From the NCBI RefSeq assembly GCF_018320785.1, contig NW_024571684.1:1-64000 (forward strand): 64,000 nt of DNA, read 5' to 3'. Shown in pieces: positions 1 to 12,123 of this stretch. A program made the position numbers and the translations under genes. This stretch comes from Cheilinus undulatus. Lineage: Eukaryota > Chordata > Actinopteri > Labriformes > Labridae. The notes beneath the pieces were generated by a model. The model made no database searches. It had not been told where the DNA came from and was given only the letters and a program-made list of their open reading frames with translations. Numbering within the stretch: position 1 is the stretch's first letter; the number at the start of each line of letters is the position of its first letter.

Positions 1-466
1 AGAGTGTCGTCCATGCCCCTCACAGACAGAGCACCCTCGCGCATCCGCCGCTCCCGGAGGCTGCCCTCACCTCCGGGAACAGCTCGCGTCACGCCAGCGA
101 GGCGTCTTTGTTTAGGGCAAGGGGCGACTGTGACGTGTCGCCGCCTTCGCGTTCTTTCATGTGGGAGGAAAGAACGCTGCAGGCGTAACCCACGTCGTGG
201 CTCAAGAGCCACTTAAATGTCTGACCCCGGTACTGGCCAAACTGAAGCTCACTGGCAGAGAGCAACAGATCAAGGCTCTTGGGGTCACCTCCAGCCTGGA
301 TCACGCGTCCCCTCGCCTCTTCGCTCACCCGTCTGGCCGACTTCACCGGGATCACGAGTAAGCCCTGGGCCCTGTGGGCCTGGGCTACCCGCGATGCCTC
401 GGATGAAGGGGCCAGGATGAGCTCCGAGGACGAGGGGAGCTTCCTAAAAGCTGGCCTGTAATCCAT
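1..466 (-). pseudogene. broken copy of an uncharacterised multi-copy fish protein
   Basis: On the minus strand a good acceptor (pyrimidine-rich, ending ctccctgcag at 468-477) is followed one base later by ATG at 466-464. The frame starts M-D-Y-R-P-A-F-R-K and stays open for 125 codons to TGA at 91-89. It contains the block FGQYRGQTFKWLLSHDVGY, which I associate with a large family of uncharacterised fish proteins, from memory and without a search. After the stop the reading resumes as RELFPEV and then, one frame over, as LRERRMREGALSVRGMDD up to the window edge. That is one nonsense change plus one frameshift in sequence that still looks coding. I read it as a decayed copy, or the start of a truncated one; the rest lies outside the window. 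A possible leader exon lies at about 2690. No function is assigned. Confidence 0.55.
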
Positions 467-545
467 TCTGCAGGGAGAGAAGAAATGCATCATTATTATT
501 CAGATCATCAGAATATTGTTATACAGTAATAGCACTGAAACTCTC

Positions 546-825
546 TGATTCAAACTAAACTACCTTTTCTATCAGACGTGGCTATGCCAAAAAAAAAGGT
601 GACTGTTTTAATCCACACACTTACAAATAAATTCCGTTGATCCAGCTGGATAAAGTGTCTTTTATGTAATCGCAAACAACAAACTATGCTAAAAAGCCCT
701 GATAGAAAAACACACATGTGCATGCAGCTGAATGACAATTTTCATTATAAAAACAAGCTCACATCCACAACTCATGAATGAAACATGGCCTGACACACCA
801 CCAAACGATTAAAAGTGTGCTTAAA
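546..825. repeat. direct repeat copy 1 (partner 1440-1712)
   Basis: This stretch recurs at 1440-1712 in the same orientation with small indels. Shared blocks include gctaaaaagccctga, ctcatgaatgaaacatggcc and accaccaaacgatta. The 31/62-bp minisatellite lies exactly between the two copies, so the array probably grew at or between duplicated segments. No coding potential is seen. Confidence 0.85.
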
Positions 826-829
826 TTAG

Positions 830-1432
830 TGTAAAATACCTCTGATTGTACACAAGTACAATCATTTTAATACCTCTCATTGTACAAGGTAACAAATCAC
901 TGTCATGATAAAGTCTGAAGTCACTTTAACGCATCATTGTACAGTCTAGAGTCATTTTAATGCACCATTGTACAGTCTAGAGTCATTTTAATGCACCACT
1001 GTACAGTCTAGAGTCATTTTAATGCACCATTGTACAGTCTAGAGTCATTTTAATGCGTCACTGTACAGTCTGGGGTCATTTAAAGGTCTAAGAGTACAGT
1101 CTGGAGTCATTTTAATGCACCACTTTAAAGTCTGGAGTCATTTAAAGGTCTAAGAGTACAGTCTAGAGTCATTTTAATGCGTCACTGTACAGTCTGGAGT
1201 CATTTAAAGGTCTAAGAGTACAGTCTAGAGTCATTTTAATGCGTCACTGTACAGTCTGGGGTCATTTAAAGGTCTAAGAGTACAGTCTAGAGTCATTTTA
1301 ATGCGTCACTGTACAGTCTGGAGTCATTTAAAGGTCTAAGAGTACAGTCTAGAGTCATTTTAATGCGTCACTGTACAGTCTGGAGTCATTTAAAGGTCTA
1401 AGAGTACAGTCTGGAGTCATTTTAATGCATTT
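830..1432. repeat. minisatellite, 31-bp units arranged as 62-bp dimers
   Basis: About 600 bp of tandem units with the core gtacagtct(a/g)gagtca. Two unit types differ in their tails: one reads ttttaatgcgtcact and the other tttaaaggtctaaga. From about 1060 onward they largely alternate, giving a 62-bp higher-order unit, while 900-1060 is mostly the first type. No open frame or gene signal is seen. Confidence 0.9.
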
Positions 1433-1439
1433 TTGTAAC

Positions 1440-1712
1440 TATGATTCAAAATAAATTACCCATATTATCAGACATGACTATGCCATGAACAGATGACTGT
1501 TTTAATCCACACATACTTACAAATAAATGCCTTTTACACATCCTGTTGAGCATCCTTATGTGACTGCAAACAACATAAGATGCTAAAAAGCCCTGACAGA
1601 AAAACTCACAAGTGCATACAGCCAATTTTCATGATAAAAATAAGCCACAGCCACAACTCATGAATGAAACATGGCCTGAAACACCACCAAACGATTATAA
1701 GTGTGCTTAAAT
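1440..1712. repeat. direct repeat copy 2 (partner 546-825)
   Basis: Second copy of the segment described at 546-825, immediately right of the minisatellite. The two copies diverge sharply where the array begins in copy 1, after the shared run gtgtgcttaaatt. Confidence 0.85.
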
Positions 1713-1841
1713 TGCTATATCTCAGTCATTTAGTAAAGGGATGAGTGCTTCCTTCTTCATCGCTGTGTAAAGTGTTGCTATAAATGCATACCCAGTACAA
1801 TTACAGTTGCACGCCCGTTTAAACAGAGGAATGAAACGGAT

Positions 1842-2545
1842 AATGGCTTTACATGACACACCAAGCATCAATATTAAGGTTAAGCACAAGGTAGCGTTTA
1901 ACACACAACACCAGCATTAGCCGCCCTATTTTTAACCAAACTGTGGCAGTCTAAACGTCTGTTGAATGACAAGTTACTGGAGACGACTTGGTCGTTTTCA
2001 AATAGCATTTTCACCTACGGAGAATGAATGAATGAATGAATGGATGGATGTGGACGCGCCATATCAGAAACAACACACACTTTTGACTAAAACCGTAGTT
2101 TTACCGAAGAAAACCACGGTATCAAAAGTCATCACAAAAACTACCGAAAGAAACACTTTAAATCGCTAAGTGAGTGAATAAACCGGCGGCGGAGTTAAGC
2201 TAGAAAGGAACCGGAGAATGGCTTTACATGACACACCAAGCATCAATATTAAGGTTAAGCACAAGGTAGCGTTTAACACACAACACCAGCATTAGCCGAC
2301 CTATTTTTAACCAAACTGTGGCAGTCTAAACGTCTGTTGAATGACAAGTTAGCGGGGACGACTCGGCATAGCATTTTCACCTACGGTGATGTGGACGCGC
2401 CATATCGGAAACAACACACTCTTTGACTGAAACCGTAGTTGTACCGATGAGAACATCACAGTATTAAAGGTCCAACTACCGAAAGAAACACCTTAAATCG
2501 CTCGGTAAATCCGTTCGGAGGGTGGCGGAGTTAAGCTAGCAAAGA
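1842..2545. repeat. tandem segmental duplication, about 350 bp per copy
   Basis: Copy a (about 1842-2212) and copy b (2218-2545) share long blocks such as ttacatgacacaccaagcat, aaactgtggcagtctaaacg and tggacgcgccatatc, in the same order and orientation. Copy a carries an extra short (gaat)n(ggat)n run at about 2025-2049 that copy b lacks. The pair lies downstream of the putative leader exon at 2690, in the proposed first intron of the left-edge gene. Confidence 0.85.
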
Positions 2546-3019
2546 GCACGCCAGTCGGCGGGTTTACGGTATGAAGAACTCGGAAAAGTTAAGTAATAAG
2601 TAATGACTTGAATGGGATCATTACTACGGTGTAATACAATCAGTTATTCTCCGTACAAATGACGCTTTGACACCTTTTATAGCACTTACCTCGATCTCAA
2701 ACGACCACAAACTCTATACACTGAACGAACTGTCTTGACGACGGGAGTTGGCGTCCTGAACAACGTCCAGAGGCAGAATGACGGTAAATCCCGCTTACCG
2801 GTATAAGTGGGCGTGAACATCCACAGCCAGATGTTGACGACCAATCAGAGAGCGAGTCCTCAAGTAGAACCCACGAATCAGACGTTGCGATTTCACGCTC
2901 CGCTGTGTTTCGCTAAGGCTAAAGTAGAACAGGCCAATCAGGAGCTGCCCCCGAAAGCAGGTCGTGCAATTGGAATGATACAAAAGTAGAACAGGCTGGA
3001 GAGAAGATCTCCGCTCAGG
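2546..3019. other. no gene recognised apart from the possible leader exon
   Basis: Contains the putative minus-strand leader exon near 2690. It also has a threefold motif near 2860-2990 (variants of aagtagaac followed by an aatcag run), spaced about 60-70 bp apart. I see no supported coding sequence. Confidence 0.5.
2690..2785 (-). other. possible non-coding first exon for the left-edge gene
   Basis: Read on the minus strand, this stretch ends in a near-consensus donor (GATCGAG then GTAAGTGC, exon end 2690) and contains no long frame. The next good acceptor downstream on that strand sits just before the ATG at 466, so it could be the 5' leader of that gene. The exon start is not determined. 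This rests only on splice-site quality and position. Confidence 0.35.
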
Positions 3020-6000
3020 AGGCGCAAAGATGTTGATAAGAGTTTACCTAAAGTTCAACCTGTGACCTTGGATAGTGATATTAAGCTCACAAGCCTGAAT
3101 TGTAAGGGCTTGAATAACCCAATCAAGCGCAGCAAAGTTTTGCGCTACTTATAACTCATGAATGCACATATCATCTATCTACAGGAAACTCATTTAAAGA
3201 GCTCAGATAATATCAAATTAAGGAGGGGCTGGGTGGGGCAGGTTTATCTTTCATGTTTCTCAAGCCGAGCTAGGGGTGTAGCAATAATTTTACATAAATC
3301 TATTCCTTTTATTCATGCTAGAACAATAACAGATCCATCAGGCAGATATTTCATTGTTATAGGTCAGATTTATGACTCTAAACTAATATTGGCAAATGTT
3401 TATGCCCCAAATTGGGATGATGATAATTTTTTCAGGAATTTTTTCTCGTTATTACCTGACCTTAATTCATCTAACTTGATATTAGGAGGGGATTTTAATT
3501 GCTGGATTAATCCCCACCTTGATAGATCAGCTAAAGTAATTCAACATTTCATGGAAGGATTTGGGATGGTCGATCCCTGGCGCACCTTTAACCCTTCAAA
3601 AAAACAGTACTCCTTTTTTTCACCAGTCCACCACACATATACTCGTATAGACTTCTTCTTAGTGCATAAGCGACTCTTAAATTTGATTTCTGCGTGGAAT
3701 TATGACCCTATCATTTTATCTGACCATGCATCTGTATCTATAACTATATATTTGGAAAAAATGCTGAAAGCACGTACACCCTGGCATTTAAATTCTCAAT
3801 TGCTTTTGGAAGAAGGTTTAGTTAAATTTATACACGATCGCATAGATTTCTTCCTAGAAACTAATAGAACACCTAACATTTCTCCCTCATTGCTATGGGA
3901 GACTATGAAAGCTTATATCCGAGGCAAAATAATATCTTTTGTAACACACAAAAAAAGATATGGAGGGAAAGATTAAACCAACTGGCTCAGAAAGTAACAG
4001 AATTAGATCTAGACTATTCAATGTCTAAATCGCCAGATGTATATAAAAAGCGAATGACACCGCAAACTGAATATGACTTATTGATGACACAGCACACTAC
4101 GGAGCAACTGTTATGGTCCAGGTCAATGTTCTACCAGCATGGAGACAAACTAAGTAAATTATTAGCCCACAGAATCCCTCAAATTATGACCTCCCAATTA
4201 ATCTCTCAAATACAGACAAAATCTGGTTTATCCTCTGACCCGCTGGAGATTAATAATTGTTTTAAAGAATTTTATGAATCACTTCTGAAGTAAACCCCAC
4301 AATAACTGAACTGGATGATTTCTGTGATAAACTAAACTTTCCTGTCTTAGACCCAAACTTAGCTCAGGATTTGGAGAAGCCAATTACAATAGCCGAACTT
4401 AAGGCAGCAGCGACCTCTCTACAAACCGGTAAAAGCCTTGGGCCAGATGGCTTTCCGGACGAATTTTATAAAGTATTTTGGGAGAAATTGGCACCATTAT
4501 TACTAGAAGTCTATACAGAATCCTTTGGTCGTGGCTCCCTTCCACAAACTTTATCTCAGGCCTGTATATCTTTATTATTAAAAAAGGGAAAAGATCCGTT
4601 ACTCTGCAGCTCATACCGGCCAATAAGCCTACTTAATGTAGATTTCAAAATATTATCTAAATTGCTAGCACGGCGGCTGGAAGCCACACTCCCTTCCATC
4701 ATTTTAATGGATCAAACAGGCTTTATTCAGGGCAGGCATTCCCTCTTTAACCTGAGGCGAGTGTTCAATATAGCGTATAACAATGACTCTTCCACTTCCA
4801 CAGAGGCTTTGATTTCATTGGATGCCGAAAAGGCATTCGACAGGGTGGAATAGAATTATTTGTTTTCTATTTTGGAGAAGTTTTTTTTGGTGCTAAATTT
4901 ATAACCTGGGTAAAATTGCTCTACTCTTCACCACAAGCTACAGTAAAAACCAATGGCTTAAATTCAACCCCTTTTTCACTTCAAAGATCCACAAGGCAGG
5001 GATGTCCACTCAGCCCCCTCTTGTTCTCTATAGCTATAGAGCCTTTGTCTATCGCCATTCGATGTCACCCTAAATTTACAGGAATTACCAGAAATGGAGT
5101 GGAATCCAAACTCACTCTCTATGCAGATGACCTGCTTCTATTCACTTCAAATATATCTCAGTCTATTCCAGTAACGCTTTCTATTCTTGACTCTTTTAGT
5201 AAAATCTCAGGTTATAAAGTGAATCTTAGCAAGAGTGAGCTGTTTCTGATTGTTACCCCCTCCAAACTGTACCATTTAAATTAGCCAGGACAGGCTTTGA
5301 TTACCGAGGCGTTCATGTAACAGATACATATGACAAACTATTCAAGAGAAATTTCACTTCGCTAATGACTCAAATTAAATGCGATTTTGATCGATGGTCC
5401 CTTTTACAATTATCTGTAGCTGCCAGAATCAATATAATAAAAATGAATGTTTTACCTCGTTTTATGTATTTGTTTCAATGCATTCTGATTCCCATTCCCC
5501 GCTCCTTTTTTCATAAACTTGACGGTATTATTTTAGATTTTATTTGGAATAAGAAAAAACCCAAGTTAAGATTACAGTCACTTCAAAGAGCTAAAGAGTT
5601 GGGGGGGTGGCATTACCAAATATGCTATTTTATTACTGGGCGGTGAATATAAGAAATCTAAATTTTTGGATTCAATATGGAAACCTTGAGGATCCTCCTA
5701 CATGGTTAACTATAGAGGCTAATTCCACACATCCGGTCACATTACAGTCTCTATTACACTCACAGCTCTCCTCCTCTGTCTCCAGGTATACAAAGAATAC
5801 TATTGTGGCGTCGTCATTTAAAATATGGGCTCAGTTCCATCGTTATTTTGGTTTCCAATCAATCTCTACAAAATCTCCCTTGATTGGCAATCACCTATTT
5901 ACTCCATCCTTGATAGATGATGCTTTCTCAACATGGGCTCAATTGGGAGTGAGGTGCGTCAGGGATTTATTTATAGATGGGGTATTTGCCTCTTTTCAAC

Positions 6001-7090
6001 AATTAGTAACCAAATTTTCTTTGTCAAAAAGCCAGTTTTTCAGACATCTTCAAGTACGAAGCTCTGTCTCAAAGACATATGCATGTTTTCCTGCTTTGCC
6101 TCAGACTCTGGTATTGCCAGCTTTGTGAATGCTCTCTCATCTCTTAAAGGGGCTGTGTCCTCTATATACTCTAACATTCATAAACTTAGATCAGACTCCA
6201 TGGAAGCTTATAGGACAACCTGGGAAGCTAGTTTAGGAATGGAGATTTCAGAAAATATCTGGAATAAGGCTCTACGCAGAGCGCACAAATCCTCTATTTG
6301 TGCCAAACATTGTTTTATTCAATGTAAAATTCTACACCGTGCTCATTATACTAAAGAACGTTTGGCAAAAATGTTCAAGGAGGTATCACCATCTTGTGAT
6401 CGCTGTCATCGAACCCCAGCTAATTATATTCATATGTTTTGGCAGTGCCCACATCTGTCTAAATTCTGGCTAGAAATTTTCTCCACTTTATCTACAATTA
6501 TAGGTGCACTGATCCCACCAAATCCATTTACAGCTATTTTTGGGGTTCTGCTGCCCCCACTCAGCCTCTCTTCCTCACAAGAAGACACTTTGGCCTTTGC
6601 CACTCTTCTTGCCTGATGGCTAATTTTATTAAGGTGGAAGTCTATTCTACCTCCCACACATACACAGTGGCTAAAGGACGTTTTAAATTTTGTAAGACTT
6701 GAAAAAATGAGGCTGTCAATTTGTGGACGATCAGGAAAGTTTGATAAGATTTGGAACCCATTTTTTGCCCTAATTAATGGCACACAATTTGTATTTACAC
6801 CAAACTGAGCTAAAGACTGGACAAGTTAACATAACTTTATACTCTGAGGTCACTTTATACAGTATTTTATTTTGTGTATTTACTTTTTTTTTTTTGCTTA
6901 AACACTGTCTATGTATGCTCTGTTTGTCTCGATGTTGATTTTATTATGTGCTGGGGGAATGTGCCAAGAAGGGGAGGGTGGGGTAGGATTATTTTATTTT
7001 GTTTCCTTCTTTGCAGATTCTATTCAAGTGTTTTATTGTACATAAATGTTTTGTACTCTGCAATAAGTCAATAAAAAGAGGAAAAAAAAA
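3020..7090 (+). mobile_element. Tx1/L1-like LINE, ORF2 relic with poly-A tail, 5'-truncated
   Basis: A non-LTR retrotransposon ORF2 decayed by stops and frameshifts. The N-terminal endonuclease domain (about 3080-3760) shows the LNCKGLNNP start, the QETH catalytic block (after a TAA at about 3152), the GGDFNCW block and SDHASV. The reverse transcriptase follows (about 4370-5280), with the fingers motif GKSLGPDGFPDEFY, SYRPISLLNVD, the LDAEKAFDRVE block, TRQGCPLSPLLF and the catalytic YADDLLLF. A C-terminal Cys/His motif CDRCHRTPANYIHMFWQC lies near 6390-6450. Lesions include frameshifts near 3950 and 4290, a TAG at about 4851, a break near 5284 and another near 5610. ORF1 is missing, so insertion was 5'-truncated. 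The copy ends with aataaaaag and a short A-run at about 7090. It cannot now move by itself. Confidence 0.93.
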
Positions 7091-7370
7091 AGTTCATGTT
7101 TCACTGGGATTTGTTGTAGGCTTTTAAGTGGACCATCAGGTTTAAAACTAAATCAAACGTAGGACACTAAACTTCTAAGAAAAACAGAATAATAACCTAA
7201 AAATGAAAATCAAAATAGCTCTGCCAGAGTTTCTCATTTGAGTCATTTTTGCCGGTCCCAAGCCCAGATGAGGAGGGTTGGAATTGTGACGTTATTAAAA
7301 CAAGAATCTACAGAAGAAAGTTCATTTGTAGGTCTTCACATATTGAGGGTCTTTTTTACTGACTTTGTCT
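7091..7370. other. spacer between two LINEs, nothing recognised
   Basis: AT-rich sequence with no convincing frame, repeat or RNA gene. Confidence 0.5.
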
Positions 7371-9110
7371 TTTTTTTTTTTTTTTACAACTTTTAGAGAT
7401 CAATTTCAACATACAGACATATACAGTTCATCAAAAACAATCAACAGTTATCATTTGAATGTACATAGATGTAGAACAAATAAACGTTTACAAGGGAAAG
7501 GTTAAAATAAAAGACTGAATAAAAAATTATAGATATAAAAAACAAAACAAAACAAAAAATATGACTTAACATTTAAACTGTTATGAGAGGGTTGGACAAA
7601 AAAAATCATCATAATGGATTTACTCATTACTCACAGGAAGTAACTTCTTTAAAATCTGAAGGTTTTAAAAGCTTTCTGGTTATTGGATATCCATAGATTC
7701 AAATAGATATTTGAGTTCAATGTAAAATAGATGAATGTTAGGGATGGTTTGCGGTACTCTGGCCTTGTGGGGATACTTGCCAAGGATAAAAGAGTGTTTA
7801 ACTGCATTGTCTTTCATTGTGAATCAGAGACACAGTGTAGAAACAAACCATTTCTTCTGTTATAGCTATCAATCTATTGAAACAACGATAAATCATCAGT
7901 CATATTTCAACCCAAAATGTTTGCGAATGAAAACATTTGTAGACTAAATGTGGCATTGATTCCTCTTCTGTTCTGCACAAGGAACATAATGGAGAAATAT
8001 TTTCTTTGAATTTGCTTAAAAATGTATTACAGGGGTAGTATTTGTAACTTCTTTCACTTTATTGAGGATGAGAAAAGTATTAGGGTCTGACCACATTTGT
8101 TCTGCTGAAACATTTGGGAAAGAGAGTTTCCCTCTAGGCATTGACTTGGGTGATAAACTTTGTTCTGAGGTCATTACTCTTCTAATATGGCGACTATTAC
8201 ACAAACGATCACAGAGGATTTGTCTACCTATTAAAAGTTTAGGAAGTACTCCATTCAAAGAACCATAAAACAAAGCATTTTGGATTAAATGTAGTCGCTT
8301 TGGAGAAATACTTCTTGTAGCACAGTTAAATTCTCTTTGTGAAACATTTACACCCTTATTATGGATAAAGTCTTCATATGAATAGAGGCTGCCTCTATCA
8401 GTGAGCATGTCTAGAACAAAGATAATACCTTTATCAATCCATTCCTTAATGCACAATGATTTGTTTCTAGATACAGCATGTTGGTTGTTCCATATTATGC
8501 ATGTATGAGAAAAATTATGTGTAAAAGCTGTCGTTCCAGCCTCAAGGGATTGCTTGTGAAAATTAGAGAGTTTGACTGGTAATTTGTTACAGTTAAAGTT
8601 GCAAAATAATAGAAATTTAAGGCCACCGCACATATCACATAACAAGTTTGGGATGAAATGCCATTGGCAGTTGTTACTCATTAATCCAGTTGATCTTGAA
8701 AATCGTGTTAGTCATTTGAAAATCTAGGGCATTGAAGCCTCCTTCTGTGTAGCTTCTAATGCATGTTTTTCTTTTAACACGTTCAGTTTCATTTTTCCAT
8801 ATAAATTTAAACAATAAAGAGTGAATAGCATCACAGGTCAACATAGAGGGAGATAGGAGGATAAACCAATCTTGAAATGCCCTCTGCCTCTGAGTAAAAC
8901 ACGGCCTTGTATCATAGTTCCTTGGTTGTTTGCAGTAACATGCAAACTTGCTTTGCTGCTTAACTTTCCTTTTGTTTCTACTCGATTTAAAAATGATAAG
9001 AAATTATAGGAGATATTAACTTAAATGTGATCTCCATCTCCTTCTACATCTTGTTCTCTGCTAAAAAAAACATGCTGTTGTGAATTTCTAATAGGTTTCC
9101 CTAGGTAAAA
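7371..9110 (-). mobile_element. L1-type LINE 3' fragment, antisense
   Basis: Read on the minus strand this is the C-terminal part of an L1-like ORF2, its 3' UTR and a poly-A tail, seen as a T-run at 7371-7385. The longest open piece (8681-8016) contains blocks typical of fish L1 C-termini: IWNNQHAVSRNKSL, then IKEWIDKGIIFVLDML and LYSYEDF. Upstream (about 8755-8690) is FNALDFQMTNTIFKINWI, from the segment after the RT domain. Downstream (about 7995-7905) is a Cys/His cluster, CSLCRTEEESMPHLVYKC, matching the C-terminal zinc motif. Endonuclease and RT core are absent: a 5'-truncated, dead copy. Confidence 0.88.
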
Positions 9111-9121
9111 CATCATTCACC

Positions 9122-12100
9122 TGCCGCGGGATCCCTGGCTCCCGCTGACGCTGCATCTGTTGACCACACGGCTTCCTGGTCAACAGAACAGCGGAGCCAA
9201 CATCATGAGAAGCTCGCCTCCTCTCACCACCATGGAAGCCGTTAACAGACGCTCTGGTGGTCTCCCTCGCCCCCAGCTTCCTCTGGAACTGCGTCTACCT
9301 GTCGAGACCGCCCCCCCTCTACCGGCGACGCCACCTCGCGATGACGTCATCGCGCACACACACCCCTCTCCTGACAACACGCAGCCTTCATGTCCTCGTC
9401 CACTCTTTGAACCCACCACTCTGCTAATTGGTGACTCCATAATCAGAAATGTCAGGTTTTTTAACGTCACTACTCTCTGCTTCCCTGGCGCAACAGTCCC
9501 AGTCATCCTGGAAAAACTCCGGAACATTCTCCCTTCTCTCCCCTCCTCCATCACCAGCCTCATCGTCCACGCAGGCACCAATGACACCTCCCACCAACAG
9601 TCCGAAATGACAAAATCCCACTTCACTGAACTTTTCCACTTCCTAAAACAAACTGGCAAATCCATCTTCATCTCCGGTCCTACTGCACCTCTCTACAACG
9701 CCGCCTGTTTCAGTAGAGATCTTTATCTTCACCACTGGCGTCAGGCCGCCTGCAGGACCAACGATCTGTCATTTATCCCGAACTTTGATCTTCTTTGGAA
9801 GAAGATGCCGCTCACCATAATAGCCTTCAAAATCATCTAAAACTATCTTTATTCAACACTCGTTCATTAAACAATAAAAGTCTCCTCCTTCATGATTTCA
9901 TCACTGACAATAACCTGGACTTTCTCTGTCTCACTGAAACCTGGCATCAACCCATGGACTACACTGAACCAGACCACTCCCTCAGGATACACCTACACTG
10001 ACAAACCCCGTCCCAATGGGCGGGGGTGGTGTTGCTGCTGTATACAGGAAGGACTTCAAAATTACTGCCATCTCAACCCCTGTTTTCCTCTCTTTTGAAC
10101 ACCTTGCCCTTAACCTCCCTGGTCCCACACCCCTAGTTATTGCTATCATTTATCGCCCCCCCCAAGCCAATCCCCAGCTTTTTCACAGAATTTCCAGACC
10201 TCCTGACGCAATTATGCTCCACTTCATCCTCTGTTCTCCTCCTTGGGGATTTTAATTTCCATATTGACAACCCACACTCCAAACCCGCCAAGGACCTTCT
10301 TGACTTATTACACTGCCTCAATTTCACACAACACGTCAACTTCCCCACCCACAGCCATGGACACATACTGGACTTAGTTTGCACCGCCGCCCTCACCATC
10401 CATAATCTCTCAAGTCTCAACCTCCACATCTCCGACCACCTAGCAGTTATAATGGACATTGACCTTCCCATCCCCACCCCAAGACAAAAACGTACTATTT
10501 CCTTCAGAAACATTAACACTATCTCCCCCTCTGCCCTGTCTGCTTTAATTTCTAATCAGTTGGCACCTCTCAAAACCAAAACCGTCTCCTTCATTCACTC
10601 CACCCCCTGGTATACCCCCACCCTCCATTCAATGAAATCTCGAAAACGTCAACTGGAAAGACTCCAGAAAAACTGGTTTAACTGTCCATCTCCATGCCTA
10701 CACCGACTATATTCAGGAATACAAGCAAGCACTCATCTCTGCCCGGTCCACCTACTACTCCCAGATCATCCACTCTGGCTCCTCCAACCCCATAGTTCTC
10801 TTCTCCACCATCAAAAAACTCCTCGAACCCCACGACAGTACCCCTTCAACCTTCACCACCGACAAATGCAACTCATTCCTCTCACATTTCCAGACCAAAA
10901 TTGAAGATATCTACAGCAGCTTCACCACCACCCCTCCCCTCCTACTCTCCACTCTGCCTCCCTACCTTCAACCCCCTGCATCATCATCCAACCACTCTCT
11001 CAGTTCCACCCTATATCCTCCTCTGACCTGGCCACCATCATTACTGGCATGAAGAGTTCCTCCTGTACCCTTGACCCGATCCCATCAAACCTCCTCAAAA
11101 ACTGTCTTCCAGCCATCCCTCCCCTCATCAGCTCTATCATCAACTCCTCTCTCCACACTGCTACTGTTCCCCAATCCCTAAAACTTGCAGCTGTTACCCC
11201 CATCCTCAAAAAACCTGGACTCAGCCCTGATCACATGTCTAACTTCCGGCCCATCTCCAACCTCCCATTTCTGTCAAAAATCCTGGAACGCGTCATTGCC
11301 ACACAACTCAAGTCCCACCTCTCCCATAACAACCTCTATGAACCTTTCCAATCCGGCTTCCAACCCCAACACAGCACCCAAACAGCGCTATTGAAAGTTA
11401 CCAATGGCTTGAAAAACATAGCCCGCATCCGTCCACTACTCTCCTTCCCTGCAGCCGAAACCCTCATCCTCACCTTCATCACATCCAGACTAGCTTACTG
11501 CAACAGCATCCTCTTTGGCACATCTTCTACAGTCCTCAATAAACTTCAATACATCCAGAACTCTGCAGCACGCCTCCTAACACACACCCGCTACCATGAC
11601 CACATCACCCCCATCCTTCAAAACCTCCACTGGCTCCCTGTTCCCTACCGCATCAAATTTAAAATCCTCCTCCTCACCCACAAAGCCCTAAACCATAAGG
11701 CCCCTCCTTACCTTACTGACCTCCTGCACCTTCACAACCCCTCCCGTAATCTCCGCTCATCAAATCTCACTCTCCTCTCCCCACCAACAAGAACCAAGCA
11801 CCGAACCTGGGGGGACAGAGCCTTCTCCATAGCCGCCCCCTCCCTCTGGAACTCACTCCCTAAACACATCCAAGACTGTACGGACTCATCTACATTCAAA
11901 TCACTGCTCAAAACTCACCTCTTTAAAATGGCTTTTAATGTTTGACTCTGTTGTTGTTGTCTCGCCACTTTGTCTGCATGTTTGTCTGTTTGTTTGCTTG
12001 TTTGCTTGATCGTGTCACTGTCCTGTTCTTGGCTTCTTTGCAATGCATTTTATTATTTTTGTACAGTGTCTTTGAGTTCTTGAAAAGCGCTCTATAAATA

Positions 12101-12123
12101 AAATGTATTATTATTATTATCAT
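9122..12123 (+). mobile_element. L2-clade LINE, nearly full length but RT core deleted
   Basis: Four parts are seen. (1) An ORF1-type SGNH esterase-like domain (about 9400-9790) with LLIGDSIIRNVRF and HAGTNDTS blocks. (2) An endonuclease (about 9840-10500) with FNTRSLNNKS, CLTETWHQ, the LLLGDFNFHID block and SDHLAV, broken by frameshifts near 9830, 10010 and 10150. (3) The RT N-terminal part (11049-11410) with LDPIPSNLLK, NFRPISNLPFLSK and FQSGFQPQHSTQTALLKV. (4) The C-terminal domain ending TFKSLLKTHLFKMAF at about 11940. Between QTALLKVTNGL and the C-terminal domain the frame runs straight through, but the DARAF-like and YADD catalytic blocks are missing, so this is an in-frame internal deletion near 11410. 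The 3' end has the L2-style aaaagcgctctataaataa followed by a (ATT)n tail. Confidence 0.92.

Noticed and set aside
9180..9671. 163-codon minus-strand frame
   Set aside because: It is antisense to the esterase-like domain of the L2 ORF1, which is clearly the coding strand.
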